DNA of 64,000 nucleotides from Ceratothoa steindachneri (Eukaryota; Arthropoda; Malacostraca; Isopoda; Cymothoidae), in the NCBI GenBank assembly GCA_963969495.1, contig OZ018327.1:39945724-40009723 (forward strand), read 5' to 3'. Positions within the stretch are counted from its first letter, which is position 1; each line of letters starts with the position of its first letter. Positions 25,157 through 34,735 of this stretch are shown piece by piece. The translations under genes and the position numbers were made by a program. The notes below the pieces were generated by a model. That model worked only from the letters and a program-made list of their open reading frames with translations, searched no databases and was not told the origin of the DNA.

Positions 25157-25429
25157 ATACTTTTTGACCCCCTACCCCCCAAGAAAAACCGAGTTTTTTT
25201 TATCTCACCATTTGTCACCTGCTGAACGCCGTGCAATAAAGCAGCTGATAAATCTGCTCTTTCAGCTAACCTTCCCTCCACTTATCGTCAGCATGTCGAG
25301 ATCCTTAAGGCACATACTCGCTTCCTGATAAATTTCGTTCTGCACCAAACCACTGCATTAAAACCTGCTTCGTTTACTGGGGTTTATCATTCCATCGCTG
25401 TTATAAAGATTGTGCTGGTCCTTCTACAC

Positions 25430-27240
25430 ATGTGTCGCATTACGCTCCCGGGTTATAAGGGGCCGGGCATGAGGGTCTGCGATTCACATTCGTCATAGTG
25501 TTTACGTTCTAATCTCTTTTAATACATTTCAAGCAGTGCATCTACACCTGAATAGTAGGTATACTTTTCTTCTGCGCACATTCCTCGGTCTGTCGAATTC
25601 GACGCTGGGTATTTCCGTCTCATCGTGGCATGCTTGCTGAAGCCCTTTTTTCTCGAAGTCTTTAAAGGTAGGCAGCCAGCCCATCTGTGGGGACTACATG
25701 TTCAATATCAGGGTTCAATTCTTTGGCGACCTAATCGAAATGGAGATAGGTTTTTACACATCACTGTCCGAGAAACGCTTTATTTTCTTAATTTAATATC
25801 TTCTTGTGTTCCGATGAAGCACAGCCTGATTTTGGATGAGAGGTGGTCAATGACTTTCATTATAGTGCTCAGTTTCTCATTCAAATATCATTTTCTGGAA
25901 CCCTGCCATTTGAGAAAATACCTCGGTGGTCTTTGGAGTATGCGCGACGGTTGCATTTCAGGAAATTACCAATTTCTCTCTACCACACCACGAGTTTAGG
26001 TCGGTGGATGAGGCTGCTGATTTATTATGCAAACTCATCGTCGTATGCCTAACTATGATTCCTAAGATCTCTGGCCGTTTATAGTGCTCAGTTTCTCATT
26101 CAAATATCATTTTCTGGAACCCTGCCATTTGAGAAAATACCCCGTTGGTCTTTGGAGTATGCGCGACGGTTGCATTTCAGGAAATTACCAATTTCTCTCT
26201 ACCACGCCACGAGTTTAGGTCGGTGGATGAGGCTGCTGATTTATTATGCCAACTCATCGTCGTATGCATAACTATGATTCCTAAGATCTCTGGCCGTTTA
26301 GCCCGCCCTCCGCTTTGTTGATGATGTGAAAGGGCGGTCGAGTTGAGTATCCCTATAACCTCCGCCCGAACGATTTCGCTGTCTATGACTTTCGTCGAGC
26401 TAGGTTCTGGTATTTATTTTTTTTTTAAGCACGCCCGACACTCTTGGTGGGCATACGTGTCTTCAATTAACGGGAAGACTTCTCTTGGCGAACTGTGGAA
26501 TCGAGCCAAAAGGATTTGGATTAAGTTCTCGAAAGATTCCTTAGCCTTCCTCCAGGACAACGGGACCACAATCTCAGAGACAACGTCCGTGTCAGAGTCT
26601 TTCACGATTACTTTCTCCACATTCCCTATCCGGAATGTTGTTCAGCCTGCATTCATTGCATTTCCTAAGGTCGTTGAAGGCCGTCGACTGCACTTTATTT
26701 CCAGAGGCGGAGAAACCTTCAAGGACATATTTAGGTTGTTTGGCATTCCGCTTTAGATTCATTCGCGGATACTGGACCTGGTCTGGACCTTATTCCCTAT
26801 ACCATGCTTCGACACTAGGTGGGCGAGGCATGTCGTTTTTGTTAGGCATGTTCAAAAAGCCTAACTGAGGGCATCTTCCCAGGTTCCTAGCGAATGGATA
26901 CTGCTTGCTTTTCGCAAACGGGGTAGATATTACTCTACCTGCGTATGCAAGTTGATGAAGAATTTGGTAAATGTTGGATTAGCCTTGTTTCTCAAAAGCC
27001 GGGGTCGTTTTCTGCACATTACAGCCTTCGTAAGTTCCACCCCACATCAGATAGTCTGCTCTGTTTCAAAATTACTATTTGCGAGGTTTTCCGTCGTAGA
27101 TATCACTGTAGCACATATGTTTTTAAATCTGTAGAAGCCCTATTATACCCTATGATGATACAATATCGTGGAGACCATGTGCACGGAGGGAGAGGGGGGT
27201 TGAGATGCATCCCTATTATCATATCAGAATATCCTTGAAA
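25430..27240 (+). pseudogene. NLR-1 copy E: endonuclease and N-terminal RT
   Basis: Endonuclease pieces align with copy A: PGYKG (about 25455), AIHIRHSVYVL then NTFQAVHLHL (25480-25560), GRQPAHLWGL (about 25675), and VVNDFHYSAQFLIQISF, where the SDHFP motif has become SAQFL, losing the catalytic Asp-His pair. RT follows: WNRAKRIWIKFSKDS (about 26500), EGRRLHFISRGGETFKD (26680), GGRGMSFLLGMF (26820), KNLVNVGLALF (26955) and FVSSTPHQIV. Coding resemblance stops near 27240, so RNase H and the 3' end are missing. It contains a 219-bp tandem duplication. Confidence 0.6.
25861..26298 (+). repeat. 219-bp tandem duplication inside NLR-1 endonuclease
   Basis: TATAGTGCTCAGTTTCTC starts at 25861 and again at 26080. 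The units differ by only a few substitutions (for example ctcggtggtc and cccgttggtc). The duplicated part covers the end of the endonuclease and linker. Confidence 0.85.
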
Positions 27241-27489
27241 GAAGATTCTCTCGCTTGTGGCCGATTGGTTTCCACTATTGAGACTAGTTGAACTATATGA
27301 ATTTAAGGATCTTCTTTAATGTCTATAACTCAAATATTTTGCTATGTTTCCATAGTTAATCTCTGATTAAAATAATTATTCATTTTATTTGTATGAACAT
27401 TTCACTATTGCTAGCTTAGCTAAATATTTTGATAATTTTTCCCATTGCTAATCTATTGTATTTGTTTTAATTTTTAAATATTTTTTCAG

Positions 27490-27667
27490 TAGTAAACCCG
27501 GCTGTTCAGGTGCCATCTAGACGCACCATGACTAGGTCTCTTTCACCAACAACCAGTACAACAAAGAAAGACATAAGAGCCTAGCTGTCAGCAATTGAGC
27601 ATGTCTGTATTACATGCGACATATGGTCAGCTAATCACCTCAGTTCCATGGGATTTACTGCATATTG
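27490..27667 (+). pseudogene. hAT transposase exon (one in-frame stop)
   Basis: A splice acceptor (ATATTTTTTCAG, ending 27489) is followed by a frame reading VPSRRTMTRSLSPTT, KKDIRA, a TAG stop (27592-27594), then AIEHVCITCDIWSANHLSS and MGFTAYW. The PSRRT motif followed by T-C/T-D-I/L-W-S/T and SMG.TAHW is the catalytic-core start of hAT (ZBED-like) transposases; the Asp of CDIW is the first catalytic acid. The rest of the transposase was not found, and sequence after about 27670 is AT-rich. No terminal repeats were located. Confidence 0.65.
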
Positions 27668-28149
27668 GTCATGTTATGATTTAGTGTATTATTTTTATAT
27701 AATTGATAAATTCACTTTGGTGATCTAAACTTCATGTAACCTTATATGTATAATTGCCTAATGGGTTACACTACATTATTTTGTTTACTTATAACTAATT
27801 GTGCTTTTTCGTGGTATACAGCCGAGTATGTACGTACGTTTGTTCCGTACATGAATAACTCTGTTCCTTTTTTCTCTAAGAGTGCTATATTACTATTTAT
27901 CTTTATCTTTTGATTTGATTCTTTAACCAGGGAGGATTCGTAATATTATATATCTATTGCCTTGTACAGCGTTTCGAGGATTTAGTTAAACAACTAGAAC
28001 AAAAAATATACTTTTAATTACATAAAAAAAATTAAATATTAAAAACTTTAAATCTACTAAAGATATAATAAGACGGTCTAAATAATAATTAATAGTACAA
28101 ATGAGTACTACGCGATGGTTGACGCAAAGATTCACTTTAGTACAGAATC

Positions 28150-28738
28150 TTAATTTATAGTACATGGTTATTCATGTGATTTATTTTCTGTTAATAAATC
28201 AGCCTAAATAGCGCTTCGAAAACCATAACCATAAATTTGTTTGATCGAAGTTGTCGTCTGCTAGTTTTTAGGTCTAAGACGAAAGCGAAATAAATTTTGT
28301 AATAATGAACTGGGTTTTAAGAAAAACAATTAAACAAATAAATATATTGATAGAATCAACGAATGTACAATGAGATCAATTGGATTAGGTATACAATGTA
28401 AAATATGGTAAAATATGATTTACAGTAACAAGATGTGAAGAGAAATGAAGTACGTGAAATAAATATGAAATAATATGGTGACTATGATGGACTGAATTGG
28501 GGGCTGCAAATACGAGAAGTAAATAGAATTAGGACCTACTATTTTATGGTCGTTTGCAGAGAATTGAAAGAGTAGTACGTTAAATGAATTGACAAGTTAA
28601 GTAAAATAAATGAATTAATTAATTATTAAGTTGTACATAAAATATGATTTAATTTACAAAAGTTAAGTAAAATAATTGAACAATTTAATTGACAAAGTTA
28701 AGTAGAAGAATTGCATGATATGAATTTTACATAATAAT

Positions 28739-28807
<69 letters not shown>

Positions 28808-28857
28808 TTTCTCAGGAGGTTTATATTATAGTAATGCCCAGAGGGCATTGCTATAAA
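28150..28857 (-). repeat. Left arm of large inverted repeat
   Basis: About 700 bp of AT-rich DNA from the segment near 28165 (GGTTATTCATGTGATTTATT) to the hairpin at 28828-28857 (TATAGTAATGCCC and its complement) is present again in reverse orientation at 31508-32325. Shared landmarks are AATCAGCCTAAATAGCG, ACCATAACCATAAATTTG, GATTAGGTATACAATG, TTACATAATAATTG, a (TA)n tract and AAGTTTCYCAGG. No coding capacity is visible. Confidence 0.8.
28740..28804. repeat. (TA)n microsatellite
   Basis: This is a pure TA dinucleotide run of about 64 bp within the left inverted-repeat arm. The right arm holds a longer one at the equivalent position. Confidence 0.95.
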
Positions 28858-30104
28858 TTAAAGAACATAATTAAATGGGAATCATTTTTACCTTTAACAA
28901 AGTGACGTCAGACGGGAAATGACCTTGACCGAGAATCTCGTTTAGCTGAGGAGGGAATCGAGGTGAGGTGAGGCAAGTGTGTCGCCAGACGAGAGGTGAA
29001 ATCGGACGCACAGCTGTCTTCGAGGTGAGCGAAGAGGGGCGCTTGGCCATGTATCTTAACCTGACGATATAAGCGAAGGGACAGTGGATGTATGATTATT
29101 CCAATCCTTGAGTTATACTTATGGGGCTTCTCGATGATGATAGTTGACCAAGAGGTGAATCCTTTCTCGAGTGGGACTTCACTTTGGTATTTCTCAATGG
29201 TTATTGATATCTGTGGTTTTATTCGAAAACTGATATAGGGTGTTTCTCTGACGAGAGGGGGTATGAGAGTGATTCTCTATACCGATGTTCTACTCTTCGA
29301 TGTGACCAAAAGGAACAGCCTCGGGAGGAAAACTCCCACTCGGTTCCATATTTTCCTTCTTTGTCTTAATGGCCGGACTGATGCCGTTACTCGTCTTCTC
29401 TCGATCGCTAACTCGATTCTCCATTCTTTTTTCAGATCCACGTATATATATACCTCACTTTTCCGCCCCCCCCCTGCCTGGGAGGAAGGGGGGAGATGAG
29501 TACTCATGTTTAAGCCCCTTTCCTAGGGCATCACTTTTCAGCGTGGTGACCCTTAGCCCTAATGGTTTCTTCTGGTCTTCGTCGGAGGGAAGGAAATTTC
29601 GTCAATTTTGCGAAACTAGACCTAAACAATAAGAAGGGACAGTAGGCCTGCTCATAGATTTTTATTCGAAAGGCTATACTACCCTCCTTTGTTTATACTA
29701 ACGGGCTACGAAATCTGCTGATTCTAAGGTTTCCTTGCGAGTAATATTGAGGATTGTTGTGCCAGCGGGGCAAGAGGGGAGGGAGGGATAAAGTATCGGC
29801 TCATACGCAACGTAGCTGTTGACACTGTGTAACCCAACTGGCATCTGTTCTGTCCTCGCGATATTGATTTCTCCACGTGCTTGTTAACCTGATTAGAATG
29901 GGTATGTTTACTTATATTGTTTCTCTTTTATTTTCAGACCATATTGAGGTTTTGTTAGTTGAATAGAGCTTAGAGAGAGGTATTGACGCTTTATTATGAT
30001 CACCACAATTTATTCAACTAACAAGCCCGCCAGTGCTTTAAATAAATAGTGAGAGCCCTATCATAGCTTCATAAATTTAAAAACAAGCTGCGCCTGATCT
30101 AAAG
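28858..30104. other. Probable gypsy leader/regulatory region; no gene
   Basis: No protein motif is seen. At 29953-29965 and 30011-30023 there is a perfect 13-bp inverted repeat (TGTTAGTTGAATA and its complement) that begins TG and ends CA, like LTR termini, but only 71 bp are enclosed. Gag starts 82 bp later. No second LTR is visible in the window. Confidence 0.35.
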
Positions 30105-30857
30105 ATGGATAAATTCATGATACCTGAACGCCTGGATGTATCCCCAAACTCGCTTACTGCTGCACGAGAATGGAATCACTGGAATCGTATTTTCTTTGCA
30201 TTCCTGGAATCCATAGCAAGCCTTAATCCTAACAAGTTGGATACATTGATCAATTTTGTCTCTCCAACCGTATTTGGTTACATTGCAGAGTGTACTACCT
30301 ATGATTCAGCTATAGATCTTCTCCAAACCTCTATGTCAAGCCGCAAAATGAGACATTTATTTGCTACTCGTAGGCAGCATGAAGGGGAAACAATAGATAA
30401 GTATCTACAAGAGCTTCAGGTGCTCAGTGGGGATTGTAACTTTAAGGCTGCTACTGCTTCACAGAATCGAGATGATTACATACGGGATTGTTTCATCAAT
30501 GGCTTGCTCTCTCATACAATCAGGCAGCAATTGCTTGAAAACAAAACTTTGGACCTAAGTACGGCTGTTGATGAAGCCAAGGCACTCGATGTTGCTCAGA
30601 AGACCTCAGAGTCTTATTCTCGTTATACTGTCTCTGGTGTAAGTGCTGCCATGACATCACAGCCTGCTCGCACCGATGATGGGACCTGTGCTGCTGCAAC
30701 ATCCGAAACTGCTTATTCTGCTGAAAGGAACTGTGCTGCTGCCGATTTAAAGTCCCGATGCTATTTCTGTGGCGGTCCCCGTCACAATCGTGGACAGTGC
30801 CCTGCAAGAAACGTCACTTGTCATAAGTCTAATAAGCAGAAGCACTTTGCTAAGGTG
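30105..30857 (+). pseudogene. Ty3/gypsy-like Gag with CCHC knuckle
   Basis: From ATG 30105 the frame runs about 250 codons without a stop. It encodes a capsid-like region (AAREWNHWNRIFFAFLES; LINFVSPTVFGYIAEC; QNRDDYIRDCFINGL; IRQQLLENKTLDLSTAVDEA) typical of a Ty3/gypsy Gag common in crustaceans and other invertebrates. A zinc knuckle CYFCGGPRHNRGQC follows (residues about 223-236). The second knuckle is degenerate: CHKSNKQKHFAKVS lacks two Cys. The frame then shifts near 30858 and protease continues in another frame. It may have been a normal Gag/Pro shift or a mutation. The element lies inside the inverted-repeat arms. Confidence 0.75.
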
Positions 30858-31260
30858 TCTGTCTACTACATTTTCTGCTTCTGCATCCACTCAGTCTTTT
30901 ACACTGGCCGTAATCTCTGCTTATTTCCCAGGACTACTACGGTGAGCTACTGTGCATGTTTTGGTTGGTAATAATGAAGCGACCGCTCTTATCGACACAG
31001 GGAGCTCTGAATCTTTCATTTCACATAGCTATGCCAAGAAGCACAAGTTGAAGGTTGTTCCAGCGCCTAGAAGCGTATCTATGGCCTCTTCATCACTCGC
31101 GTCTCTTGTGAAGGAACGCTGCACGGTTGAGATCAATTTGAAGGTTGAGTGCTACTACAATACAAGGCTTTCTGTGATGTCATTCTTGGTCAAGACTTTA
31201 TGAGCCAGCGCTCTAGTGTTACTGCTGACTTTGGCGGACCCCCAAAAGATCTAAATCTCT
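30858..31260 (+). pseudogene. Gypsy aspartic protease region
   Basis: In the frame after Gag (one stop near 30940) the sequence reads HVLVGNNEATALIDTGSSES, with the DTGS retropepsin active site at about 30994, followed by FISHSYAKKHKL. The conserved LGQDFMSQ end comes near 31190 after a further frame change (31203 stop). It is about 110 codons, the usual size for this domain. It processes the Gag-Pol polyprotein in intact relatives; here the frameshifts and stop make it non-functional. Confidence 0.7.
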
Positions 31261-31278
31261 CCAACCCTGCCGCTTGCT

Positions 31279-31507
31279 TTGGTGGATACACCTCGTCTCT
31301 TTTCAAGTCTTGCTCATCATTGCAAACCCGTTGAAACAAAATCTCGGAGGTTTGGGGATGATGATAAGAAGTTCATAAGGTCTGAAATTAACAAGATGCT
31401 ACATGATGGTGTTATTGAGGAGAGCACATCCCCATGGAGGGCGCAAGTTCTTGTTGTGTCGAATGAGTGCCACCGAAAGAGATTAGTTGTTGACTATGGA
31501 CAGACCA
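31279..31507 (+). pseudogene. Gypsy reverse transcriptase, N-terminal stub
   Basis: The frame contains HHCKPVETKSRRFGDDDKKF, INKMLHDGVIEESTSPWRAQ and RLVVDYGQTIN, the N-terminal RT block of Ty3/gypsy pol. Coding homology ends at 31507 exactly where the inverted-repeat arm begins. The catalytic YxDD, RNase H and integrase are missing. The open frame runs on into the (TA)n tract only by chance (a Tyr-Ile run). Confidence 0.75.
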
Positions 31508-31561
31508 TTAATAGTATAACAATGCCTCTAGGCATTCCTATAATAAAAACTGCCTGGGAAA

Positions 31562-31652
<91 letters not shown>

Positions 31653-32325
31653 ATTATTATGTAAAATTCATATTATGCAATCCTTTAACTTCGTCAATTT
31701 AATCGTTCAATTATTTTACTTAACTTTGTCAATTTAATCGTTCAATTATTTTACTTAACTTTTGTAAATTAAATCACATTTTATGTACAACTTAATAATT
31801 AATTAATTCATTTATTTTACTTGTCAATTCATTTAACATACTACTGTTTCAAACAACATCTCTTAAAATTTCACAAACAAACAAACATACGCGTTCAGCT
31901 CGACCAAATAGCACACTATTCTCCCCCATTCGACTCTCGCCATTCTTCGTATAAAGCCCATAATTCACAGTCCATCATAGTCACCATATTATTCCACCAT
32001 ATTATTTCATATATATTTCACGTACTTCAATTCTCTTCGCATCTTGTTACTACAAATCATATTTTACAATATATAACATTGTATACCTAATCCAACTTAT
32101 CTCATTGTACATCGTTGATTCTATGAATATATTTATATTTGGTTAATTGTTTTTCTTAAAACCCAGAGCATTATTTTAAAATTTATTTCGCTGTCGTCTT
32201 AGGCCTAAAAACTATCAGGCGACAACTTCGATCAAACAAATTTATGGTTATGGTTTTCGAAACGCTATTTAGGCTGATTTATTAACAGAAAATAAATCGC
32301 ATGAATAACAATATACTATAAAGTG
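31508..32325 (+). repeat. Right arm of large inverted repeat
   Basis: This is the mirror image of 28150-28857. The inner end carries the hairpin TATAACAATGCC-TCTA-GGCATTCCTATA, then (TA)n at 31563-31651, then the shared AT-rich arm. It is about 110 bp longer than the left arm because of a longer TA tract, a duplicated segment (TTTAATCGTTCAATTATT twice at about 31697-31750) and an extra stretch near 31850-31960. Confidence 0.8.
31563..31651. repeat. (TA)n microsatellite
   Basis: This is a pure TA run of about 88 bp, at the same place in the right arm as the 64-bp run in the left arm. Confidence 0.95.
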
Positions 32326-32690
32326 GTGCCCATTTTTAATAATCTACCGTCAATCAATAAATAAGTTTAAATGTTAAAATAATTCTTAACTCCACGCGTC
32401 AATTTTTCCAAAGCCTCGCTTGAGCATTTTCGACTCACGTGTTAATTTTTTTTTATCGCGTGTTATCTTTAACATCATTCTTGCACTTATCATAATTCAC
32501 GTCATTTTAATTTAATAATATCCCCTATATTCAACGAGTGGACAATTTCTTTTATTTCTCAATTATTTTTCATTTCACATTCCCGTGCTCATAAATAATT
32601 TCCACACACCCACACCACACGTGCACACAGCCACTTCACTCACGTCAACACATTGATTCAACTAGCACAAGTATACATAAAACAGTGACT

Positions 32691-33480
32691 ATGATGGACC
32701 AAACACACCAACTAAGGACATCAGTTAGCGGCCAACCTCATGACCAACCATCTGCCTCAAACCCACAGTCCGCGCATAGACAACCACATGCGTATCTCTC
32801 TCTTCCTGTGTAGGATCCTGCAAACCCAATTAAATGGTATGAAGTATTACTCCTCCTCCTTAAACCACAGAGCATTATCGTGGAAGAGAAAGTAGCAGCA
32901 ATTATCTAGCGGTTGCCCATAAGTACCTTTATTCAATTCAAGGAAGTGTTAATTAACGGGGAACAGGCTGATGTTCTAGACCGCCTAAAGGATGCTTTCC
33001 TCAATAAATACGGTAGGTCCCAAATAGATGACCTGAGAGAGCTCCTGAATACTCAGGAAATGGGAGATAAGAGTCCTACTTCTTTTTAAACTCATTTGAA
33101 GGACCTTATCAGGGTAAAAGGTGCTTAAATCGAACTTTTTAGCCCTCTCCTCACTGAAATTTTCAGGAGAGGAGTCCCCGAGGGAATCAGGTCATTAATC
33201 CTAAGCTCGAACCCCACGAGCATTGAGGAGGTTGCTGCAGCCGCAGATAAATTGTATAAAAGTCCTTATGTGAATTGGGGCAACGGCCAAACTCACGGCC
33301 CATTTAACAATGCTTCAATTTCGCAGGTTCGAGGCACGTCGAGCTCCTCTGACGAACGGGCCGAGCGTTCAAGGGTTCCATCTTCTCTATCGATGGACCT
33401 TGAGGTTTCAATACGGAGGATGGAAGCCGACATCCAGCGGTTCAAGCTGCAGCGGGAATCACAGAGCGACCACAGACACG
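32691..33480 (+). pseudogene. Second gypsy-like Gag with four stops
   Basis: One continuous frame from ATG 32691 reads through four stops (TAG 32811 and 32907; TAA 33087 and 33126). It contains DPANPIKWYEVLLLL, EEKVAAII, RLPISTFIQFKEVLI, DRLKDAFLNKYGRSQIDDLR, ELLNTQEMGDKSPTSF, LTEIFRRGVPEGIRSLI and SIEEVAAAADKLYKSP. The pattern (WF..E, KV..LP, LK..L...YG, ELL..Q..GD..PS, L..LP..I, AD.L) is the capsid region of an arthropod gypsy-type Gag, different from the copy at 30 kb. No frameshift has occurred, only point nonsense mutations. The frame ends at the boundary of the 560-bp duplication; no zinc knuckle or pol follows. Confidence 0.7.
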
Positions 33481-33846
33481 GGTTTGGCGATCGAAGGCGC
33501 AGGTCCCGCTTTTGTTCACGAAAGAGAAACCAACGAGGGTATCCCGATGCAAGAGGTGAGAGACAGCAAAATTTTCAACCTCATTCTTCCAACTATTATC
33601 TACATCTTCCACACCATCAGGGCCTATGCTGGTATCATCAAAAGTAGGGGCACAACGCTGTACACTGTACACAGCCTTGTAGCCACAGTTATGCTTCCTC
33701 ACATACTGCGCCAAGTAGTCTCCCGAAGCATAACGTTTCCTTTTCCTCTCATCCAACTCAATGGTGCTGGTACCACAACAAACATGGTGCACAAGCTCTA
33801 AAATGCTTGCAACCGTGCACATATTTGGACCCAATACCTTCTTCAA
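33442..33846 (-). CDS. Unidentified minus-strand open frame (unit 1)
   Basis: The 134-codon minus-strand frame contains TSTIELDERKRKRYASGDYL, CGYKAVYSVQRCAPTFDD and NSWKNEVENFAVSHLLHRDT. I do not recognise the family. It is charged and protein-like rather than low-complexity. It is upstream-open without an obvious promoter, so it may be an exon or a fragment captured in a repeat. The unit-2 copy (34023-34352) differs at seven positions: two silent, and five replacing L/I, D/E, R/K, V/I and V/L. Read on the plus strand the same changes give less conservative replacements (A/P, P/L, H/Q). The part beyond 33481 (the C-terminal end of the open frame) is antisense to gag and is probably not part of it. 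Confidence 0.35.
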   Translation of the reverse strand: MKKVLGPNMCTVASILELVHHVCCGTSTIELDERKRKRYASGDYLAQYVRKHNCGYKAVYSVQRCAPTFDDTSIGPDGVEDVDNSWKNEVENFAVSHLLHRDTLVGFSFVNKSGTCAFDRQTRVCGRSVIPAAA

Positions 33847-34600
33847 ATCTCAACCCTCCACTTTTCTCACTTAACCCAATCAAACACTTTCTCCAAATCC
33901 TCAAATTTCAATTTCACAACCTTCAAATTCTTGCATTCCTCTCACTCCAGTCTCTCAATCACATCCTTTAAACTAACATCTCAAGGGATTAACAAACGCC
34001 TCACATCCTTTAAACTAACATCTCAAGGGATTAACAAACGGGTTTGGCGATCGAAGGCGCAGGTCCCACTTTTGTTCACGAAAGAGAAACCAACGATGGT
34101 ATCCCGATGCAAGAGGTGAGAGACAGCAAAATTTTCAACCTCATTCTTCCAACTATTCTCTACATCTTCCACACCATCAGGCCCTATGCTGGTATCATCA
34201 AAAGTAGGGGCACAACGCTGTACACTGTACACAGCCTTGTAGCCACAGTTATGCTTCTTCACATACTGCGCCAAGTAGTCTCCCGAAGCATAACGTTTCC
34301 TTTTCCTCTCATCCAACTCAATGGTGCTGGTACCACAACAAATATGGTGCAAAAGCTCTAAAATGCTTCAACCGTGCACATATTTGGACCCAATACCTTC
34401 TTCAAATCTCAACCCTCCACTTTTCTCACTTCACCCAACTCAACCACTTTCTCCAAATCCTCAAATTTCAATTTCACAACCTTCAAATTCTTGCATTCCT
34501 CTCACTCCAGTCTCTCAATCACATCCTTTAAACTAACATCTCAAGGGATTAACAAACGCCTCACATCCTTTAAACTAACATCTCAAGGGATTAAAACGCC
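33481..34600. repeat. 560-bp tandem duplication
   Basis: GGTTTGGCGATCGAAGGC starts at 33481 and again at 34041. The first 365 bp of the two units differ by seven substitutions and one 1-bp deletion. Each unit consists of a segment with a minus-strand open frame, a CT-rich, G-poor spacer and a 42-bp minisatellite (two repeats in unit 1, five in and beyond unit 2). Confidence 0.85.
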
Positions 34601-34735
34601 TCACATCCTTTAAACTAACATCTCAAGGGATTAACAAACGCCTCACGTCGTTTAAACTAACATCGCAAGGGATTAACAAACGACAAACACCCGCATCCTT
34701 TAAACTAACATCTCAAGGGATTTACAATAAACGGG
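33960..34735 (+). repeat. 42-bp minisatellite (two blocks)
   Basis: The motif CATCCTTTAAACTAACATCT, followed by CAAGGGATTAACAAACGCCTCA, recurs with a 42-bp period at 33962 and 34004. It recurs again at 34522, 34564, 34604, 34646 (variant CGTCG start) and 34694. The intervals 42/40/42/48 show small indels. The interval between blocks is occupied by unit 2 of the 560-bp duplication. Confidence 0.85.
34023..34352 (-). CDS. Unidentified minus-strand open frame (unit 2)
   Basis: This is the tandem copy of the frame at 33442-33846. It is open for 109 codons and carries the same core with five conservative replacements. Upstream, a 1-bp deletion (GCTTGC to GCTTC near 34367) shifts the frame relative to unit 1, so this copy has lost its longer N-terminal part. 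Its last few codons run into the minisatellite. Confidence 0.3.
   Translation of the reverse strand: MHHICCGTSTIELDERKRKRYASGDYLAQYVKKHNCGYKAVYSVQRCAPTFDDTSIGPDGVEDVENSWKNEVENFAVSHLLHRDTIVGFSFVNKSGTCAFDRQTRLLIP

Noticed and set aside
28828..28857. Helitron 3' end (hairpin near a terminus)
   Set aside because: The hairpin is present, but there is no CTRR terminus after it, no TC start at the other end and no A/T insertion context.
31560..31737. Continuation of the gypsy RT frame through (TA)n into the AT-rich arm
   Set aside because: A TA repeat is open as a Tyr-Ile run in this frame. Homology to RT ends at the arm boundary, so the extension is not coding.
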